Assembly: GCF_030123505.1 (NCBI RefSeq)
Contig: NZ_CP126115.1
Coordinates: 5,656,001-5,720,000 of the forward strand
Source: Neobacillus sp. YX16
GTDB taxonomy: Bacteria; Bacillota; Bacilli; Bacillales; Cytobacillaceae
DNA: 64,000 bases
Direction of reading: 5' to 3'
Under the pieces are notes generated by a model. The model worked only from the letters and a program-made list of their open reading frames with translations, did no database searches and had not been told where the DNA came from. Positions 60,594 through 64,000 of the stretch are shown in pieces; the first letter of the stretch is position 1, and each line of letters starts with the position of its first letter. The translations under genes and the position numbers were made by a program.

Positions 60594-61286
60594 TCACCAT
60601 GAAACGACAATCCACTCATCCTGCTTTTCGATTGAATAGTCATCACCAAGCTCTTGCGGGCCTACCAGTTGAACACTTTCTCCCGTTTGAGCCACTTGTT
60701 TGATACCTTCTATAATTTTTTCTGCAGACTCACCTTTATCTACCATCAAATCACATAGAATCCCTATATGGTTTGGCGTTGCACTCGCAACCCCAGTACT
60801 CATACCGACGAGCACCTCTTCATCCTTCACAATGGCAAAAACATCAGAATACGGAATAGCATAAAGGCTTGCCCCATATTTCACCGCAACGTTTATCCAA
60901 TCCTGAAACTTTTCTTCTTTCATCAAATTAATATACTTCGTATCTCCGATCATAATAGAATCCTCGGCAGGTTTTTCTTCCTTTTCCTCCACTAAGGGTT
61001 CCATAGGTTCTTGTGATAGGGTTTGAATTTCATTTTCCCCTTCCTCTACCGTCTGAGAAGAAAGTAAACTTTTCGTTTCAACATTGCTGTTATTTTTACT
61101 GTTTATCAGTTGAATATCTTGATTGCTCTCCATCATTTCTTTTTCAGTTATCAATTGGGTTGGCTCTAAGGTCATTGTTTCTGGAGATAATTCATCGGTA
61201 GTATCAACCTTTCTCTGAGAAACATCTTCAGAAGAACATCCAGCCATTAACATCAAAAAAGTGATTAAAATTAAACCATGCCTCAT
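60594..61286 (-). CDS. Lipoprotein of unknown function
   Basis: The 230-residue protein has a lipoprotein signal peptide (LMLMAGCSSE, Cys at about residue 17), a low-complexity Glu/Ser/Thr-rich linker (about 25-115) and a folded C-terminal domain of about 110 residues with INLMKEEKFQDWINVAVKYGASLYAIPYSD. The domain is not recognised. The start is ATG 61286, nine bases after GGGAGG; the frame extends to a TTG at 61304 inside that site. It is monocistronic, anchored on the outer face of the membrane. Confidence 0.75.
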   Translation of the reverse strand: MRHGLILITFLMLMAGCSSEDVSQRKVDTTDELSPETMTLEPTQLITEKEMMESNQDIQLINSKNNSNVETKSLLSSQTVEEGENEIQTLSQEPMEPLVEEKEEKPAEDSIMIGDTKYINLMKEEKFQDWINVAVKYGASLYAIPYSDVFAIVKDEEVLVGMSTGVASATPNHIGILCDLMVDKGESAEKIIEGIKQVAQTGESVQLVGPQELGDDYSIEKQDEWIVVSW

Positions 61287-61503
61287 CTTTTTATTCCTCC
61301 CCAAAAAGTCTCTCTATCTATTAAACGTTTTAAAATTGGAAATGTTCCCTATTTTCTTAAAAATAGTCCAAAAGTTACAATATCAAATTTCAACCATTCC
61401 AACACGACTATCTACTAAATAATAGAGTAGAGATGTACGTTAAACACGTTAAAAAAGGATATTTCTAATCTCTTTTTTAAATACCCGCTTCTACATTGAA
61501 TGA

Positions 61504-61812
61504 AACCACGGTTTTAGTAGAAATTCCGGCAGTAGTTTTAAGTGGAAGTTTGTATTTCTATTAAAAATTGGTGAAACAGAGGAGTTTGGTCCATTTACCT
61601 GCTCAAAATATAATCTAGAAAACTTCTTACATATTAAAGAACTTTTAGCTGAAAAAAATATTTCAATCACTACCGATCAATTATTAGCGAAAGAATGGGA
61701 CTTTATAGAAGTGGACATGGAATTTGAAGAAGAGGCAAATCCTGAAGATTTTTATTCTGTGTTTCAATACAACCCCGAAACGAAAGGATACTATAATGTC
61801 TCGTATAATTGA
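61504..61812 (+). pseudogene. 5'-truncated open frame of unknown family
   Basis: A frame open for 102 codons has no start codon and no ribosome binding site. The last ~80 residues (IGETEEFGPFTCSKYNLENF, then LAKEWDFIEVDMEFEEEANPEDFYS) look like a real acidic globular protein. Probably the 3' part of a lost gene; the family is not recognised. The rest of 61287-61981 is AT-rich apart from the riboswitch remnant. Confidence 0.45.
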
Positions 61813-61892
61813 ATACAGTTCGTTTGAATAAAGTCGGTTGTGAAACACTTTACTTTCAGAATAATCAAATAAATATTACTATTAAAACATTA

Positions 61893-61957
61893 AAATCGCT
61901 ATAGTCACAAAGTCACAGTTCTAACGAACAACTATACAATGGCTGAACTACTGGTTT
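61893..61957 (+). promoter_or_regulatory. Decayed c-di-GMP-I riboswitch
   Basis: The 3' half aligns with the aptamer at 34441-34530: AGTCACAAAGTCACAG for GGACGCAAAGTCCCAG, then TTCTAACGAAC and ACAATGGCTGAACTACTGG. The GGCAAAC and the P2 tetraloop hairpin are missing, so ligand binding is probably lost. The downstream start-masking hairpin (ATTCAAA with TTTGAAT) is kept. Confidence 0.65.
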
Positions 61958-61981
61958 CATCATTCAAAGGGAGTGTTCTAT

Positions 61982-62083
61982 TTGAATTTTAAATCCATCC
62001 TTTGTTTCTTTCGCAGAAGACATAAGTACAATTATTACACTAGTAAATGCATCAGATGTGGAAAAAGCAGTAAGTCTATGTAA
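61982..62083 (+). CDS. 33-residue Cys- and Lys/Arg-rich peptide, second copy
   Basis: A TTG start with AAAGGGAG upstream gives MNFKSILCFFRRRHKYNYY, then TSKCIRCGKSSKSM. It is identical to the peptide at 34554-34655 in 26 of 33 positions, with mostly conservative changes and the Cys, CxxC and YYTSKCIRCGK core unchanged. The regulatory RNA upstream is degenerate, so this copy may be constitutive or silent. It has a strong terminator. Function unknown. Confidence 0.78.
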   Translation: MNFKSILCFFRRRHKYNYYTSKCIRCGKSSKSM

Positions 62084-62086
62084 AAC

Positions 62087-62106
62087 GAGCCTCAGGCTCT
62101 TTTTTT
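62087..62106 (+). terminator. Terminator of second minigene
   Basis: GAGCC-TCA-GGCTC followed by seven T, three bases after the stop codon. Confidence 0.88.
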
Positions 62107-62160
62107 CCGTCTCTTCATGCAGACTTCGACATTCCCCTGCCATCCTTCCTTGTAATCAAT

Positions 62161-62193
62161 CGAAAAAGGCATTACTGTTTTTCCAGTAATGCC
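62161..62193 (-). terminator. Terminator of the 5'-nucleotidase gene
   Basis: GGCATTACTG (62168-62177) pairs with CAGTAATGCC (62184-62193). On the minus strand five T follow. The REP at 62234-62271 lies between it and the stop codon. Confidence 0.82.
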
Positions 62194-62233
62194 CTCAATA
62201 GAAAGGTAGTCATCAAAAAAATTCAGGATAAAG

Positions 62234-62271
62234 CCAGGAGAACCGTCCCCATGGTCCCACGGTTCTCCTGG
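62234..62271. repeat. REP arms in reversed arrangement
   Basis: CCAGGAGAACCGT faces ACGGTTCTCCTGG around CCCCATGGTCCC. The two arms point tail to tail compared with the other copies, as if built from two neighbouring REPs. Confidence 0.75.
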
Positions 62272-62278
62272 TCTCTCT

Positions 62279-64000
62279 TTAAGGAGTAGTTGTTACTTTT
62301 TGAATTCGTCCCTCAACTTCGTAACTGAAAGGTTTTGGAAGTGTTTTAACATAATCTACTGTTGCTTGTAGGTCTTCTCGACCTACTTCTAGATTCGTTG
62401 AAAGTTCACCAATACCATATTTGAGATTTCCGTACATATAGTTGTTCACAACAACTGAGTATTCTTTGTTTGGATCGATTTTATTACCATTTGGTAAAAC
62501 GATATCTACCACTTTGTTCGTTGCAGAATCCCACGTATATTTAAATCCAGCAATATGGAAATCAAGACCTTTATCCGTAATTTGATTATTTAATACGGTC
62601 TCGATATCTGCACCACTAAGTAATACTTTATTTAGGACATTTCCAAATGGTTGAATGGCAAATAAGTCGCCAAACGTAACTTCACCAGCATCAAGTTGTG
62701 CTCGAACTCCACCACCGTTCATCATGGCAAAGTCAGCATTCATGGAAGCTTTCATTCCGTCAGCTATTAAGTTTCCAAGTGCAAAATCGCCGAAAGTATC
62801 TGTAGATGGATAACCTTTTGGTAAAGTTGCCATCGAATCACCAACGATCTCTGCTTTAATTGGAGCAATTAAATCTTCATATTTCTTCATAATCGCAGAA
62901 ACGGTAGGATCTGGTGTATAGTCTTTTTGATATACAGTTACGACTTCAGCTTCCTTTTTAACGATTTCGCCTGTCACTGCATCCAGCTCTAAATCAACAT
63001 CTGAAAAGGCAGAGCCATAAGAATACGCTTGAACGATTAATTTATTATCTACTTCTTTATCCACATATACGTGATTATGCGCTGCAAAAATGACGTCTAC
63101 CTCATCATCTACTTTTTCTGCCATCTCAGATGCATCAAATAGATCTGCTTTGCCTGTTTGAAGTGTAGGATTATGCGCGAGAACGACAATCGCTTCAATT
63201 CCTTGTTTTTTAAGAATATCCGTATACTGATTAATGGCTTCAGCCTCATCACGGATTTCAAGTGTTTCATTCCCTTTTCGGACAATCATGGTTGGTGTTT
63301 CTTGTGTTACAACACCGATGAAACCAATCTTTTTACCGCCTACTTCTTTAATGGCATATGGTTGTGTGATTAATTGACCAGTTGAAGTATCATAGGCATT
63401 GGCCGCAATAACGGGAAAGTTCATCCCATCATATCCTTTTGTACCCTTCGGATGTTCACCGCCATGAATCATACGCTTTAATTCTGTAATACCTTCATCA
63501 AACTCATGGTTTCCAACAGTTCCCACATCAAAACCCATTGCTTCCATTACTTCAACAGTTGGTTCGTCTTGGAATAACGCTGAGATTAAAGGACTGCCAC
63601 CAATCATATCTCCCGCGTGAACAAGTAAAGTATTTGGATTTGATGCTTCATGTTGTTTCATAGCAGCAGCTGTGTATTCCATGCTGCCAGCTAATACATC
63701 CTGACCATCAAGTTTTACTTTTGTATCTGTATCAAGTTGTCCATGAAAATCATTTAAGCCTAGTAATTGAACCTTAATGTTTTCTTTAGGAGCTGCGCTT
63801 AAATCATATTTAAAAATACCAAAGCCTGCTTGATCTGTATTATTTGTAAATGAGATTTTACTATTTGTGTTAATATATTCTTCTGCTTTTGGTGAAGTGG
63901 TGAAAGTTACGTTAACATTACCGTTAATCGGTGCAATCGACCAGTTATTATCGGCAGTTGGCGTAATGGTTTTCATTTCAGAAATGTAATCCATTAAGAT
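62279..64000 (-). CDS. Secreted bifunctional metallophosphatase/5'-nucleotidase, 5' end outside window
   Basis: The visible 573 residues contain a preceding beta domain (about 1-75) and then the metallophosphatase domain: GLNDFHGQLD, HAGDMIGGSPL, VGNHEFDEG and AAHNHVYVD (usually GHTH). The 5'-nucleotidase C-terminal domain has NGGGVRAQLDAGEVTFGDLFAIQPFGN. The frame is open through base 64000, so the signal peptide and N-terminus lie beyond the window. Such enzymes release phosphate from extracellular nucleotides. A REP and a terminator follow the stop codon. Confidence 0.93.
   Translation of the reverse strand: MLMDYISEMKTITPTADNNWSIAPINGNVNVTFTTSPKAEEYINTNSKISFTNNTDQAGFGIFKYDLSAAPKENIKVQLLGLNDFHGQLDTDTKVKLDGQDVLAGSMEYTAAAMKQHEASNPNTLLVHAGDMIGGSPLISALFQDEPTVEVMEAMGFDVGTVGNHEFDEGITELKRMIHGGEHPKGTKGYDGMNFPVIAANAYDTSTGQLITQPYAIKEVGGKKIGFIGVVTQETPTMIVRKGNETLEIRDEAEAINQYTDILKKQGIEAIVVLAHNPTLQTGKADLFDASEMAEKVDDEVDVIFAAHNHVYVDKEVDNKLIVQAYSYGSAFSDVDLELDAVTGEIVKKEAEVVTVYQKDYTPDPTVSAIMKKYEDLIAPIKAEIVGDSMATLPKGYPSTDTFGDFALGNLIADGMKASMNADFAMMNGGGVRAQLDAGEVTFGDLFAIQPFGNVLNKVLLSGADIETVLNNQITDKGLDFHIAGFKYTWDSATNKVVDIVLPNGNKIDPNKEYSVVVNNYMYGNLKYGIGELSTNLEVGREDLQATVDYVKTLPKPFSYEVEGRIQKVTTTP

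Overview
The window looks like the chromosome of an endospore-forming Bacillaceae bacterium (Bacillus or Neobacillus type). The evidence is the low GC, strong GGAGG-type ribosome binding sites, germinant-receptor genes (GerAB, GerAC), a YjcZ-like sporulation peptide, YmaF, YdbS/YdbT, DUF1659/DUF2922, and Cys/His-rich coat-like repeat proteins. No rRNA, tRNA, CRISPR array or prophage was seen.

Left part (1-12.3 kb). This holds the end of a germinant receptor operon, then a minus-strand block of a DrrAB-like ABC exporter and an OmpR-type two-component system. A 1.9 kb non-coding stretch follows with two MITE-like elements that share GGCTNTGTTAAA ends and a nucleotidyltransferase remnant. Next come a large secreted subtilisin-family protease, a Trm11-like methyltransferase and a GIY-YIG protein.

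12.5-24.9 kb. A ten-gene carbohydrate locus matches the Escherichia coli ycjMNOPQRSTU-ycjW cluster almost gene for gene. It has a GH13_18 phosphorylase, binding protein, two permeases, two dehydrogenases, an epimerase, a GH65 kojibiose-type phosphorylase, beta-phosphoglucomutase and a divergent LacI repressor. Four identical 14-bp operator-like sites sit in front of it. The transporter ATPase (YcjV) is absent.

25-41 kb. Housekeeping and sporulation genes (MscS, VOC protein, DUF1659/DUF2922, coat-like repeat proteins, YdbST, acyl-ACP desaturase, PadR and TetR regulators, DsbA-like protein, YmaF) are separated by several dispersed repeat families. A membrane GGDEF protein lies next to a well-formed c-di-GMP-I riboswitch. 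That riboswitch controls a 33-codon gene for an unrecognised Cys/Lys/Arg-rich peptide. A second copy of the minigene, with a decayed riboswitch, lies at 62 kb.

41-64 kb. A Fur-box siderophore-binding lipoprotein is followed by a Cthe_2159-type lipoprotein / two-component system / VTC-domain / DUF4956 module. Its two flanking operons carry the same direct-repeat regulator site. Beyond it are a REP-associated tyrosine transposase (RAYT), a cupin, an HprK paralogue, several small or broken genes, a second GC-richer ABC exporter, a lipoprotein and the 3' part of a secreted 5'-nucleotidase. From 32 kb rightwards the intergenic regions carry more than a dozen copies of a GGGGACGGTTCT...AGAACCGTCCCC palindrome, most in 3' untranslated regions. 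These are very probably the REPINs mobilised by the RAYT.

Main points for follow-up: the duplicated c-di-GMP-riboswitch minigene, the RAYT/REPIN system, the two-component matrix module with its shared operator, and the complete ycj pathway in a Gram-positive.
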